Shown piece after piece: positions 34,238 through 42,218 of a stretch of DNA of 64,000 bases. The notes beneath the pieces were generated by a model. It saw nothing but the letters and a program-made list of their open reading frames with translations. It did not search any database and was not told the DNA's origin. Position 1 is the first letter of the stretch, and the number at the start of each line of letters is the position of its first letter. Both the position numbers and the translations under genes were made by a program. The DNA comes from an uncultured Caulobacterales bacterium (GTDB lineage: Bacteria > Pseudomonadota > Alphaproteobacteria > Caulobacterales > Maricaulaceae), in NCBI GenBank assembly GCA_938009235.1, contig CALLIK010000003.1, positions 1-64,000 of the forward strand. The letters are read 5' to 3'.

Positions 34238-36206
34238 ATTAAAATATTCTCGTGGAAATATCCATCATGCTGATTACTCCCGATGTCTAGTTACGGACAC
34301 GCTGCCAGGTGATGTTCCAATAATATTCTCTAATGATGGCTTTTATAAAAATCAGAAAAAGAGAGATTTGTTTAATGCTGACACCAAACAAATTCTTGAT
34401 CATATCCTTGACCCAGCAACCAAATCTTACGCGGTGCCGTATAGATATAGGATTACAAAAAATGAGATTTCGACAAGAAGATTAAGTCTTTTGCATCCGC
34501 GTTCTCAACTTGAGGCTTGCGACTTTTACGAAACTTACGAAGACATAATCTGCTATTACAACTCTAAGAGCAAATTCTCTATACGTGCTCCGCAAAAAGT
34601 AGGGTCTTCATTTTTTTACAAGTGCAGTTTAGGGGAGAAAAATAAATACAAAGGTGGATCAGTAGATACCTTAGATTTTGAGAAGAGAATTCGAAACCCT
34701 TCTTCATATTTTTCTTATAGTGGCGTTGATAGATTGTACAAATTTTTTGAGTCCCCCAAATATCTCAGGCTAGAAAAGAAATTCTCAAACATGTGGTTTG
34801 CGGATGTAAGCAAGTGTTTCGCAAGCATATATACTCATACGTTGCTTTGGGCCGTAAAAGATATGCCTCTGTCAAAAGAAAGCAATGGTTATAAGTCCTT
34901 TGGGGCTGACTTTGATAAACTGATGCAACGCCAAAATTACAATGAGACGAATGGGATATGTATTGGTCCTGAGTTAAGTAGGGTATTTGCAGAAACAATC
35001 TTCCAGAACATCGACCACAAAGTTTATTTGAAGGCAAAGGCAGAAGGCCTAAAATTCAAGGTCGATTTCGAGTGTTTTCGATATGTCGACGACATTATCA
35101 TTTTTTCTAATGATGAAATCGTTAGTTCTAAAATTTACTCTCTTTTTGAGGAGGTTATGGGGGAGTTTAATCTTCACCTGAATAGTTCAAAACTAGAAAA
35201 ATATGTTCGACCGTTTCAAACGAAGAAGTCTCATGTGATCCAAAAGTTAGGGTCAGCCCTATCAAAGTTGGAAGAAAGACTAACGGATCAGATCAAAACT
35301 GAAACAGATACGCTGGTGGTGCCTAGACAAATCTACCGTTCGAATGCGGTCAAAATGGATTTTATCAAAACTGTGAAGTCGATCTGCTATGACGCAGAAG
35401 TTGGCTATGAAATGGTTGCAAATTTTCTAATATCTTGTTTGTCAAATTTACTTGAACGGCTAATCGAAAGTTATGAAAAAGTACCAAATGAGAACTGTAG
35501 GCCTCCTGAATGGTACCTTACTTCTGTCAACTTACTGCTTGATTTGATTTTCTTCCTATACACGGTACAGCCGAGCGTGAATACCTCGCTTAAATTGTCA
35601 AGAGCAGTAGTTCTTTCAATCAAGTTTGTAAAAAAGATGGACCCTAAGCGTTTACCATTCCTTGCAGAACTATTGACAGGATGGACCCACGAACTTGTTA
35701 AGTCGTTTGAGACGAGTAATCCAAAACTTACTAGGTCAAAAATTCCGATAGAAATATTGAATGTACTTTTGGCAATATCTGAAGCCGATATCGTTGATAG
35801 CTTTAATGATGATTTTGTAGAAAAAATTATACTAAGGTCGAAAAAACCCGATTACTTTTCTATCGTTTGCTTTTTGTTTTTTGCAAAGACGAACGTGAAG
35901 TTCTCCAAACTTAGAAAGGATTTAGAGAGGCACTTGTTGGAACACTTTGAGAAAAACGCTGACGTGCTTAAATATGCCCGGGACGCACATATGTTCCTAG
36001 ATTTAGTTTCTTGCCCTTATATCGACATCAAAGTACGTGGAAAAATTGTTCTCCATACAAACAAAGCACTAAAGTTAAAAACGTTGTCACTGACAAAATG
36101 CAGGGCAATAGCGGCAGAGCTAGAACTCGAGTCATGGTTCACAAACTGGAAGGAAGTGGACCTTCTAAACATGATTAGGCGAAAGGAGTTGAGCGCGGTG
36201 TATTAG
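34230..36206 (+). CDS. Reverse transcriptase, Drt3b-like (defence system DRT3)
   Basis: 658 residues. An N-terminal domain of about 180 residues (RCLVTDTLPGDVPIIFSNDGFY near the start) leads into the RT palm: motif A WFADVSKCFASIY with Asp192, motif B NGICIGPELSRVFAETIF, catalytic YVDD at 285-288. A helical C-terminal region of about 320 residues has no recognised domain. This shape, with the long N- and C-terminal extensions, fits the larger partner of the DRT3 pair. As I recall, recent work reports that Drt3b makes the poly(AC) strand without a nucleic-acid template; the residues involved cannot be checked here. ATG overlaps the upstream stop (ATGAGTAA). Both RT active sites are intact, so a working system is plausible. 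Confidence 0.75.
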   Translation: MSKLKYSRGNIHHADYSRCLVTDTLPGDVPIIFSNDGFYKNQKKRDLFNADTKQILDHILDPATKSYAVPYRYRITKNEISTRRLSLLHPRSQLEACDFYETYEDIICYYNSKSKFSIRAPQKVGSSFFYKCSLGEKNKYKGGSVDTLDFEKRIRNPSSYFSYSGVDRLYKFFESPKYLRLEKKFSNMWFADVSKCFASIYTHTLLWAVKDMPLSKESNGYKSFGADFDKLMQRQNYNETNGICIGPELSRVFAETIFQNIDHKVYLKAKAEGLKFKVDFECFRYVDDIIIFSNDEIVSSKIYSLFEEVMGEFNLHLNSSKLEKYVRPFQTKKSHVIQKLGSALSKLEERLTDQIKTETDTLVVPRQIYRSNAVKMDFIKTVKSICYDAEVGYEMVANFLISCLSNLLERLIESYEKVPNENCRPPEWYLTSVNLLLDLIFFLYTVQPSVNTSLKLSRAVVLSIKFVKKMDPKRLPFLAELLTGWTHELVKSFETSNPKLTRSKIPIEILNVLLAISEADIVDSFNDDFVEKIILRSKKPDYFSIVCFLFFAKTNVKFSKLRKDLERHLLEHFEKNADVLKYARDAHMFLDLVSCPYIDIKVRGKIVLHTNKALKLKTLSLTKCRAIAAELELESWFTNWKEVDLLNMIRRKELSAVY

Positions 36207-36288
36207 TAAGGTACTAGACTTAGGGGATTGAAAGATACCGATATACAGATTGGCGTTGCTGTTTTTTAAAATGGTGACAATGAGCTGT

Positions 36289-36510
36289 TATACTGCAGTC
36301 CGAAATACTTGGGTGGTAATTTACCTGAGTCACTCTGATCGTAGAGCGGCGTGAGTCGTACACACATAATTCGTGAAGTCAGTCCCCACCTTCGCTATTT
36401 CCGTGAATGTCTGCCTTGTCACTGCTCAAGAGGGCACATTGTCAGTTTGAATGACATCTGCATGAATAAAACGGTATGTCAAAAAGGTATGTGCGCTGTA
36501 TATCCTTAAG
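36289..36510 (+). ncRNA. Candidate DRT3 non-coding RNA with ACACACA template
   Basis: The non-coding stretch between the second RT and the right att site. TATACT (36289-36294) is a good -10 box with a weak TTTAAA 18 bp upstream, placing a start near 36301. Downstream are short hairpins: CTCT-GATCGT-AGAG (around 36333-36346), a TGCTC-AAGA-GGGCA hairpin (around 36420-36435) enclosed by ATGTC...GACAT. ACACACA lies at 36360-36366 between the folded parts. My recollection is that the DRT3 ncRNA supplies an ACACAC template to Drt3a. The ends are not defined by the sequence; no U-run terminator is visible. Confidence 0.5.
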
Positions 36511-36554
36511 TGGAAAACCCTTCCTATCAATACTTCCAAACTATATGAAAACAG

Positions 36555-36572
36555 ATGTGGGTTGAAATGTGG
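36555..36572. repeat. 18-bp direct repeat, candidate integrase arm site (right)
   Basis: Identical to 30143-30160 and in the same orientation, about 60 bp inside the right att core. Confidence 0.65.
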
Positions 36573-36629
36573 GTTGGTTTAATACAATATTAGATAAATG
36601 TTATAAATATCAATAACATGATAGAATGC

Positions 36630-36645
36630 GCTGGAGGTGGGGATG
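36630..36645. repeat. Right attachment site (attR) within tRNA-Ser
   Basis: Same 16 bases as 30008-30023. It covers the encoded CCA, discriminator and acceptor-stem 3' strand of the tRNA, so integration leaves a working tRNA. Confidence 0.85.
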
Positions 36646-36722
36646 GGATTCGAACCCACGTTAGGCTATAAACCTAAACACGCTTTCCAAGCGTGCGCCT
36701 TAAACCACTCGGCCACCCCACC
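36632..36722 (-). tRNA. tRNA-Ser (anticodon GGA)
   Basis: 91 nt including an encoded CCA (36632-36634). Acceptor stem GGTGGGG/CCCCACC, D-arm GCCGAGTGGTTTAAGGC, anticodon arm CACGC-TTGGAAA-GCGTG with GGA at 36686-36688, a long variable arm (class II, as expected for Ser), and T-arm GTGGG-TTCGAAT-CCCAT. It reads UCC and UCU codons. It serves as the integration target of the island to its left. Confidence 0.95.
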
Positions 36723-36744
36723 TCTGGAGCAATTGTCTACCCTG

Positions 36745-36773
36745 TATATAGGGTATTTAGCGTTGCCAGTAAA
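36745..36773 (-). promoter_or_regulatory. Promoter of tRNA-Ser
   Basis: TTTACT and TATATA separated by exactly 17 bp on the minus strand, with the -10 ending 23 bp before the tRNA 5' end. The -10 sits inside an inverted repeat TACCCT-GTATAT-AGGGTA (36738-36755). Confidence 0.6.
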
Positions 36774-36985
36774 CGGCTACACATGGAGCGCGCGATATAG
36801 CGCATAGCGCGTTGTGCGCAAGCGCTTTCGGCGACCTTTTGCATTTGTCTGAGTGTGCGCGGCCGCTGAGATATCGAATGGGTGCAATAAGTCTGGATGA
36901 AGGCCCTCTGCATCTCAGGGCCTATTCATCCACCCTCTGATAGAAATTTCACATATAATATTTTACTCTGTTATCACAGGCGCAT

Positions 36986-37708
36986 ATGTCCGACCCATTC
37001 CACATTATTCCCGGCACGACTGATGCGCCGTTTTTCTTTTTTGGGGATCATGCGTCGCGTCATATTCCTGATAGCTATGCCGATCTAGGATTGTCAGGCG
37101 ATGATCTGACGCGCCATATTGCGTGGGACATTGGAAGCGAAGATGTGATACGCGGCCTCTGTGCGCGATTTAAATGCGCGGGGATTGTGGCTGGGTTTTC
37201 TCGGCTGCTGATTGATCCGAACCGTAGCAAGAGAATGGATGATTGGATTCCAAAGGAATCTGACGGAACGCTCATTCCTGGCAATCAGGATATTGATGCC
37301 GACAGCCGAAAAACCCGCATAGATACACTTTACGCGCCCTATCACGCGGCCCTTGCAAAACAATTGAGCGCGCAATCCGTAGGCCCTCTGGCCGTATCTA
37401 TTCACTCCTTCACGCCCAAGCCAAATTTGGGCGAGCGCCGTCGATTGGACTTTGGCTTGTTGGTTAAACATGACGAAGCCAATGCGGCGCGATTTAAGTT
37501 GTTGATGAACCAATTGGCCCCTGAATTATCGGTGGGCATCAATGAGCCATATTCGGCGCTGGATTTGAACCATACGGTTGATTTCCATCTGGCACCGCGC
37601 GCCTTGCCGCATCTTGCAATCGAGATTAGGCAAGACCACATAGACACTCCCCAAGGTGTTATTCGATGCGTTAAGCTACTCGGAGATGCCCTAAAGCAAA
37701 TGACCTAA
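36986..37708 (+). CDS. N-formylglutamate amidohydrolase family protein
   Basis: 240 residues of the FGase family, zinc-dependent amidohydrolases related to the last step of histidine degradation by the formylglutamate route. FFFGDHASRHIP carries the first zinc ligands, HIAWDIGSEDV and FSRLLIDPNRSKRMDDWIP are family motifs, and AVSIHSFTP holds a further His. No hut genes accompany it, so the true substrate may differ. First gene to the right of the tRNA-Ser island. Confidence 0.85.
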   Translation: MSDPFHIIPGTTDAPFFFFGDHASRHIPDSYADLGLSGDDLTRHIAWDIGSEDVIRGLCARFKCAGIVAGFSRLLIDPNRSKRMDDWIPKESDGTLIPGNQDIDADSRKTRIDTLYAPYHAALAKQLSAQSVGPLAVSIHSFTPKPNLGERRRLDFGLLVKHDEANAARFKLLMNQLAPELSVGINEPYSALDLNHTVDFHLAPRALPHLAIEIRQDHIDTPQGVIRCVKLLGDALKQMT

Positions 37709-37718
37709 ACTGGATGCT

Positions 37719-38324
37719 ATGATGAGCCTGATGGATTTGAGCCTGTGTGAAAACCACAAGAGTTATATCAATGGCGAGCAGATGTTCGCAGATATTCCAA
37801 CAGGCTTAGAACAAGTGCAGCTAGGCTTTGGCTGCTTCTGGGGTGCGGAGCGTATTTTGTGGAAGCTTGACGGCGTGCATGTCACCAGTGTTGGTTATTC
37901 AGGCGGACATACGCCTAAGCCAGATTACAAACTCGTCTGTACGGGAACAACGGGACATGCGGAAATGTGCCATGTTGTGTTTGACCCCGCCGTGATCAGT
38001 TTCGATGAAATCCTAAAAGTCTTCTTTGAACACCATGACCCGACGCAAGGCGACCGCCAAGGTAATGATGTTGGCCCGCAATATCGCAGTGCAATTTTCA
38101 CCTATTCAGACGCACAGACAGAAAGCGCCAAAGCGGCGATGGTGCGTTACGCGGAAGCTTATGGCCGCCCTCTCACGACAGAGCTAGGCGCTGCGCCTGA
38201 CGTCTATCACGCGGCCGAAGACTATCATCAGCAATATCTGGCCAAGAACCCGCAAGGCTATTGTATGCATGGCCCAACAGGAATTTTTTGCGCGCTACCT
38301 GAAAATGTGGTGCAGGCAAATTAA
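37719..38324 (+). CDS. msrA: Peptide-methionine (S)-S-oxide reductase
   Basis: 201 residues. GFGCFWGAERILWKLDGV contains the catalytic Cys in the GCFWG motif. SVGYSGGHTPKPDYKLVCTGTTGHAE, EHHDPTQGDRQGNDVGPQYRSAIF and AAEDYHQQYLAKNP are conserved. It reduces methionine-S-sulfoxide in oxidised proteins. The first 25 residues precede the usual start of homology; ATG 37722 is an alternative. A long hairpin covers the stop codon. Confidence 0.95.
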   Translation: MMSLMDLSLCENHKSYINGEQMFADIPTGLEQVQLGFGCFWGAERILWKLDGVHVTSVGYSGGHTPKPDYKLVCTGTTGHAEMCHVVFDPAVISFDEILKVFFEHHDPTQGDRQGNDVGPQYRSAIFTYSDAQTESAKAAMVRYAEAYGRPLTTELGAAPDVYHAAEDYHQQYLAKNPQGYCMHGPTGIFCALPENVVQAN

Positions 38325-38344
38325 GAGGACCGCCTCTTAATTTG
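38317..38344 (+). terminator. Hairpin terminator over the msrA stop
   Basis: A perfect 12-bp stem (arms 38317-38328 and 38333-38344) with loop ACCG, ending in AATTTG. AT-rich outer stem and GC-rich tip. The TAA stop lies within the left arm. Confidence 0.6.
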
Positions 38345-38356
38345 TAAATACATAAT

Positions 38357-38917
38357 ATGGCGACTCGAAACCCACTTCTTGGCGTATTTGCCGTACTTGG
38401 TACGTGGCCCGACTGGGAAGTGTATTTTGATCTCTCGCGTAAGGGTTTGAAAATATCCTTTCTGGCGCTGGTGGTCTCTCTCGTGCCGTTCTGGCGTGTT
38501 GTATTGGGCGTGCAGACGGAACGTGCGCGTTTGGCCGATGTTGATGTGACTCTACCGGGGGTTGTGCCGTTCGCGTTAATCGCGAGCCTGTGGCTCTTTT
38601 CTTTTCCCGCGCTCGCCTATGTGGCGGGCATGTATTTTGAAAAAATGGACAGCGTACGACCTTGGGTGATCACGCGAAATTGGACCGTGTTAGCCTTGGC
38701 TAGCATAGCGGGCGTGATGTTCGGACTAGTGGGTTTAGGTGTGATGCCGTTCATCGCCGCAATGGGCGCGAGTTTCGCGGCATACTTAGGGTTGTTGGCT
38801 GCGGACATTCGACTGGCACAAAAGGTCGCGGGATTTAAATGGGGCGCATCCATTTTGATTGGCTGCGTGATTGTGGCCGTCAGCCTGACTTTCGTGCAGT
38901 TGGCGCTCAGTGCCTAG
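38357..38917 (+). CDS. Hypothetical polytopic membrane protein
   Basis: 186 residues with about five hydrophobic segments (near 33-50, 68-92, 108-127, 130-149 and 163-185) and no signal peptide. Not recognised; no catalytic motif. It resembles small YIP1-like membrane proteins in layout only. It follows the msrA hairpin and ends before the truA gene on the other strand. Confidence 0.7.
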   Translation: MATRNPLLGVFAVLGTWPDWEVYFDLSRKGLKISFLALVVSLVPFWRVVLGVQTERARLADVDVTLPGVVPFALIASLWLFSFPALAYVAGMYFEKMDSVRPWVITRNWTVLALASIAGVMFGLVGLGVMPFIAAMGASFAAYLGLLAADIRLAQKVAGFKWGASILIGCVIVAVSLTFVQLALSA

Positions 38918-38932
38918 CTTAAATTCTGGCTT

Positions 38933-38964
38933 GAGGGTTAGAGGGTTAGAGGGTTAGAGGGTTT
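38933..38964. repeat. Tandem repeat, four 8-bp units
   Basis: GAGGGTTA three times, then GAGGGTTT. It lies between the ends of the convergent membrane-protein and truA genes, and the last two bases overlap the truA stop. Confidence 0.9.
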
Positions 38965-39700
38965 AGTAAACCACCTTCACCAGATACAATCCATCAGGCG
39001 GGGCGACGGGGCCGCATTCGGTTCGCTTTTTCGCCTCAAGCGCGGCTTGCATATCTTCCGCGTCCCATTTGCCCAGTCCAACTTCGACAAGGCTACCCGT
39101 GAAGCTCCGCACTTGTTTGTGCAGGAATGACCGCGCGCGATAATGGAGATGGATTTCAGCGCCCGCCCGCAGGACCGTGATTTCGTCGAGTGTTTTGATG
39201 GGGCTCTTGGCTTGGCATTGACCGTCGCGGAATGTCGTGAAGTCATGCTTGCCGATCAAGACTTGGGCCGCCTCGTGCATGGCCTCCGCGTCGAGATTCA
39301 CAGGCACGCGCCACACGCGGCCACGGTCCAACGCAAGGCGTGGGCGGCGGTCGATAATGCGGTATAAATACTGGCGTTCAATCGCATCAAATCGCGCGTG
39401 AAATTCGTCATCAACGGCTTCGGCAGACAGCACTGAAATCGGATGTTCTTTGAGGTGGAAATTCAACGCATCACGGACTTGGTCGGACCGTAAAGGTTTA
39501 TCAAAATCGGCATGAGCGATTTGTTCGAGGCCATGTACGCCGCTATCGGTTCGGCCTGAGCCATAGACGGTGACGTGTGATCCGTTCAGACGTGCGGCGG
39601 CTTTTTCCATCGCGCCTTGCACAGTCTCGGCATGGTCCTGACGTTGCCAACCTTGGAACGGCCCGCCATCATATTCGATTGTGAGTTTAAAACGCGCCAT
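38963..39700 (-). CDS. truA: tRNA pseudouridine(38-40) synthase
   Basis: 245 residues. [18 protein letters not shown] at the N-terminus, the catalytic-Asp motif [39 protein letters not shown] and [17 protein letters not shown] are all typical of TruA, which modifies the anticodon stem of many tRNAs. It overlaps the fmt stop by one base, giving the common def-fmt-truA order. Confidence 0.96.
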   Translation of the reverse strand: MARFKLTIEYDGGPFQGWQRQDHAETVQGAMEKAAARLNGSHVTVYGSGRTDSGVHGLEQIAHADFDKPLRSDQVRDALNFHLKEHPISVLSAEAVDDEFHARFDAIERQYLYRIIDRRPRLALDRGRVWRVPVNLDAEAMHEAAQVLIGKHDFTTFRDGQCQAKSPIKTLDEITVLRAGAEIHLHYRARSFLHKQVRSFTGSLVEVGLGKWDAEDMQAALEAKKRTECGPVAPPDGLYLVKVVY

Positions 39701-40638
39701 TATTCAAAGGTGTTCGCGTCGTCTTGCACATAGCCACGCACGAAATCACTGGCGGGCATGGGGCCTTTTCCGGCAGGCTGAACCTGCAAGAGGCGCAAGC
39801 GTGTTGCGCCGCCGGGGCCGCAGCAAATTTTAACGTGGTCATCGTTTTGTAAAATTGTGCCAGCGCGGTGTTCGTTTGTTTCAGGTTCGGTCGCATTTGC
39901 CGACAGCAGAATTTTCACGCGTGTCTCGCCGTGAAGTGTCCATGCGCCTGGGAAGGGTGACAAGCCGCGAATATGTGTGTCGAGTTCCGCGGCGGGGCGG
40001 GACCAATCAATGCGGGCTTCGGCTTTATCGATCTTATGCGCGTAAGTCGCTTCGCCTGACTGCGGTGTCGGCGTCAGGGCTTCGCGCTCCACTGCGCCGA
40101 GGGCGCGAGGCCACATTTGCGCGCCTAATTGCGACAGACGTTGAGAAAGTGTTGCAGCCGTATCATTCGCATTAATAGCTGTAAATTCGGACAGCAATAT
40201 ATCGCCCGTATCCAAACCTTTGGCCATCTGCATAATTTGAACACCTGTCTGCGCATCACCCGCCATGATCGCGCGCTGCACAGGGGCTGCGCCACGCCAG
40301 CGCGGCAGGAGTGAGCCATGCAAGTTCAAGCAGCCATAGGTCGGCGCATCGAGGGCGCGTTGCGGCAGGATTTGACCATAGGCCACGACGCAGGCGACAT
40401 CCGCACCCAAGGCGTCTAATCCGTCAATGACTTTGGACTTGCGAAAGCTCTCTGGCGTTTCAACGGGAATACCCATGACATCGGCAAATTGATGCACAGG
40501 CGATTTGGTGACTTTTTTTCCGCGCCCTGAACGGCGAGGCGGCTGTGTGTAAACGCGAACGACATTATGGCCAGAGGCGACAATTTCAGCGAGGGAGGGT
40601 ACGGCAAAGTCTGGCGTACCCATGAAAACGATGTTCAT
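39700..40638 (-). CDS. fmt: Methionyl-tRNA formyltransferase
   Basis: 312 residues. [19 protein letters not shown] at the N-terminus, the catalytic [25 protein letters not shown] (Asn, His) and [18 protein letters not shown] identify Fmt, which formylates initiator Met-tRNA with 10-formyltetrahydrofolate. The C-terminal OB-like domain is present. Starts 2 bp after def and overlaps truA by one base. Confidence 0.97.
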   Translation of the reverse strand: MNIVFMGTPDFAVPSLAEIVASGHNVVRVYTQPPRRSGRGKKVTKSPVHQFADVMGIPVETPESFRKSKVIDGLDALGADVACVVAYGQILPQRALDAPTYGCLNLHGSLLPRWRGAAPVQRAIMAGDAQTGVQIMQMAKGLDTGDILLSEFTAINANDTAATLSQRLSQLGAQMWPRALGAVEREALTPTPQSGEATYAHKIDKAEARIDWSRPAAELDTHIRGLSPFPGAWTLHGETRVKILLSANATEPETNEHRAGTILQNDDHVKICCGPGGATRLRLLQVQPAGKGPMPASDFVRGYVQDDANTFE

Positions 40639-40640
40639 AA

Positions 40641-41159
40641 TTACCCAGCAACCTTGAGCTTCTCACTCTTCACAACCTTCTTCACCGCGCGGTCGCGTTT
40701 CAGGCGGGAGAGATAATCGATAAACACGATCCCTTTGAGGTGATCCATTTCGTGTTGAATACACACGGCATAGAGGTCCTCCGCCCATTCCGTGACGCGC
40801 TCGCCGTTATAATCCAAATAGGTAATCTGCACGCGTTCCGAGCGATCAATATCATCATAAACATCAGGGACAGACAGACAGCCCTCTTGATAAGGTTTAA
40901 CCTCTTCGACTAACTCTAGGATTTCAGGGTTCACGAAATATTTGGGCTGCGGGTCTTGGCCTTCGCGCGCCAAATCCATAACGATGACATTGACGGGCTC
41001 GCCGATTTGCACAGCCGCCAAGCCAATGCCCGGCGCGTCATACATCGTCTCGAGCATATCATCCATCAATTTCCGCGTCGCGTCCGTAACCTCAGCCACA
41101 GGTTTAGACACCTCTTTCAAGATCGGATTTGGAACGGTCAATATAGGTCGGATTGTCAT
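40641..41159 (-). CDS. def: Peptide deformylase
   Basis: 172 residues with the three deformylase motifs: [17 protein letters not shown] (metal-binding Cys) and [12 protein letters not shown] (HExxH). It removes the N-formyl group placed by Fmt, the product of the next gene. First gene of def-fmt-truA. Confidence 0.97.
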   Translation of the reverse strand: MTIRPILTVPNPILKEVSKPVAEVTDATRKLMDDMLETMYDAPGIGLAAVQIGEPVNVIVMDLAREGQDPQPKYFVNPEILELVEEVKPYQEGCLSVPDVYDDIDRSERVQITYLDYNGERVTEWAEDLYAVCIQHEMDHLKGIVFIDYLSRLKRDRAVKKVVKSEKLKVAG

Positions 41160-41494
41160 AGCGACCAGATAGGGACGCGCAGGCTTTGGGTCAAGACATG
41201 CCCAACAGACATCCCGCTAAGCTGGTGCCTAAAAAACGGGACGTCCGAAGCTGTCCATTTCTGTGTCGCATCGCGCACAGGTCCAACCACCTGAAAAGAA
41301 CTGACGCAAGTTACGAGGTATACGAAATTTTGGCTGACGCGTATTGCAACAGGGGCAATTCACGGCATTCAAGTTGATCGCAATCGCGGGCTTCGTTCTG
41401 TCTTTCATAGGCTATATGTGGGGACGTATAGCCATGGCTGCAAGATGCAGCACCCGCGCAGAGTTTCGCAGGCTAGGCCCCGTTCATCTGGTCT
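41160..41494. other. 335-bp interval without a convincing gene
   Basis: Between the divergently placed def start and the HAD-phosphatase stop. Several short plus-strand frames exist, including one with a CP..C and a YCNRGN segment that faintly recalls a zinc ribbon, but none has a good start, composition or length. It probably contains the def promoter and perhaps a decayed gene. Confidence 0.4.
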
Positions 41495-42196
41495 TTAAGT
41501 ATGCGCTTCCAACCATCCCGCAAGATCATTCGATACGTAATCCACGAAATCCGCTTTCACATTTGCATTCGCTGGGCGGGCTTCTTCTGGTTCATGGCTC
41601 CAGTCTTCATTCGAGACGAGAAGGACGGTGCGCATACCCATTGTTTTTGGGACTTCGAGATTGCGTAGGTTGTCTTCAAAGAAAATCGCTTTGGTTGGAT
41701 CAACATCGAATGTGCCCAGAAAGGCTTCAAAGGCGTGGCGGTTTGGTTTTGGTATATAGCCCGTGTCTTCCACGCCGAAATGCCCGTCGAACAAATCGAA
41801 CAGGTTCAGATATGTCGCGACATTACGCGCATGTTCTTTGGAGCCATTGGTGAAGATATACTTCTTACCTGGCAGGGCCGTAATGGCGGCGCGTAGAGAT
41901 GGGTTTACGTCCAGAAAGGAAAGATCGACGTCATGGACGTATTTCAAAAATTCTGCGGGATCCATGCCATGCACAGCCATCATGCCAGAGAGCGTGGTTC
42001 CGTATTCCGCTAAATATGTTTTCTGTAAATGTAGCGCGGCTTCAGTGTCGATTGACAGGTAACGCGCGACGAAGTGGTTCATCTTGACCACGATTTGATT
42101 GAAAAATTCTACGTCAGCAGGATAGAGCGTATTGTCGAGATCGAAAATCCAGCTGTCGATGTGGGCGAGATCAGGAGACATGGTATCGTTTGGCAT
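41495..42196 (-). CDS. HAD-family pyrimidine 5'-nucleotidase
   Basis: 233 residues. The HAD nucleophile motif is WIFDLDNTLYPADVEFF, motif II YIFTNGSKEHARNVATYLNL, and the final acidic motif FFEDNLRNLEVPKTMGM. The long cap and NTLYPA are characteristic of the SDT1/YjjG-like pyrimidine 5'-nucleotidases, which dephosphorylate UMP/CMP. It follows the DUF1036 gene after 22 bp, and argB before that, as in many alphaproteobacteria. Confidence 0.9.
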   Translation of the reverse strand: MPNDTMSPDLAHIDSWIFDLDNTLYPADVEFFNQIVVKMNHFVARYLSIDTEAALHLQKTYLAEYGTTLSGMMAVHGMDPAEFLKYVHDVDLSFLDVNPSLRAAITALPGKKYIFTNGSKEHARNVATYLNLFDLFDGHFGVEDTGYIPKPNRHAFEAFLGTFDVDPTKAIFFEDNLRNLEVPKTMGMRTVLLVSNEDWSHEPEEARPANANVKADFVDYVSNDLAGWLEAHT

Positions 42197-42218
42197 GGGG
42201 GAGCCTTAACGCGATTAG

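Larger units (their letters stand above)
30008..36645 (+). mobile_element. Integrative island at tRNA-Ser carrying a two-reverse-transcriptase defence module
   Basis: About 6.6 kb bounded by a 16-bp direct repeat (30008-30023 and 36630-36645), the right copy being the 3' end of tRNA-Ser(GGA). Inside, in order: tyrosine integrase, AlpA-like regulator, small unknown protein, HTH-like protein, two overlapping reverse transcriptases and a non-coding, foldable stretch. An 18-bp direct repeat lies about 120 bp inside the left end and 60 bp inside the right end, as expected of integrase arm sites. Genes are AT-richer than the flanking housekeeping genes. There are no replication or capsid genes, so it is a satellite-like or defence island rather than a prophage. 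Confidence 0.85.

Noticed and set aside
41186-41377. Possible zinc-ribbon gene upstream of def
   Set aside because: Only one CP..C pair, no ribosome site, and no stable frame along the interval.
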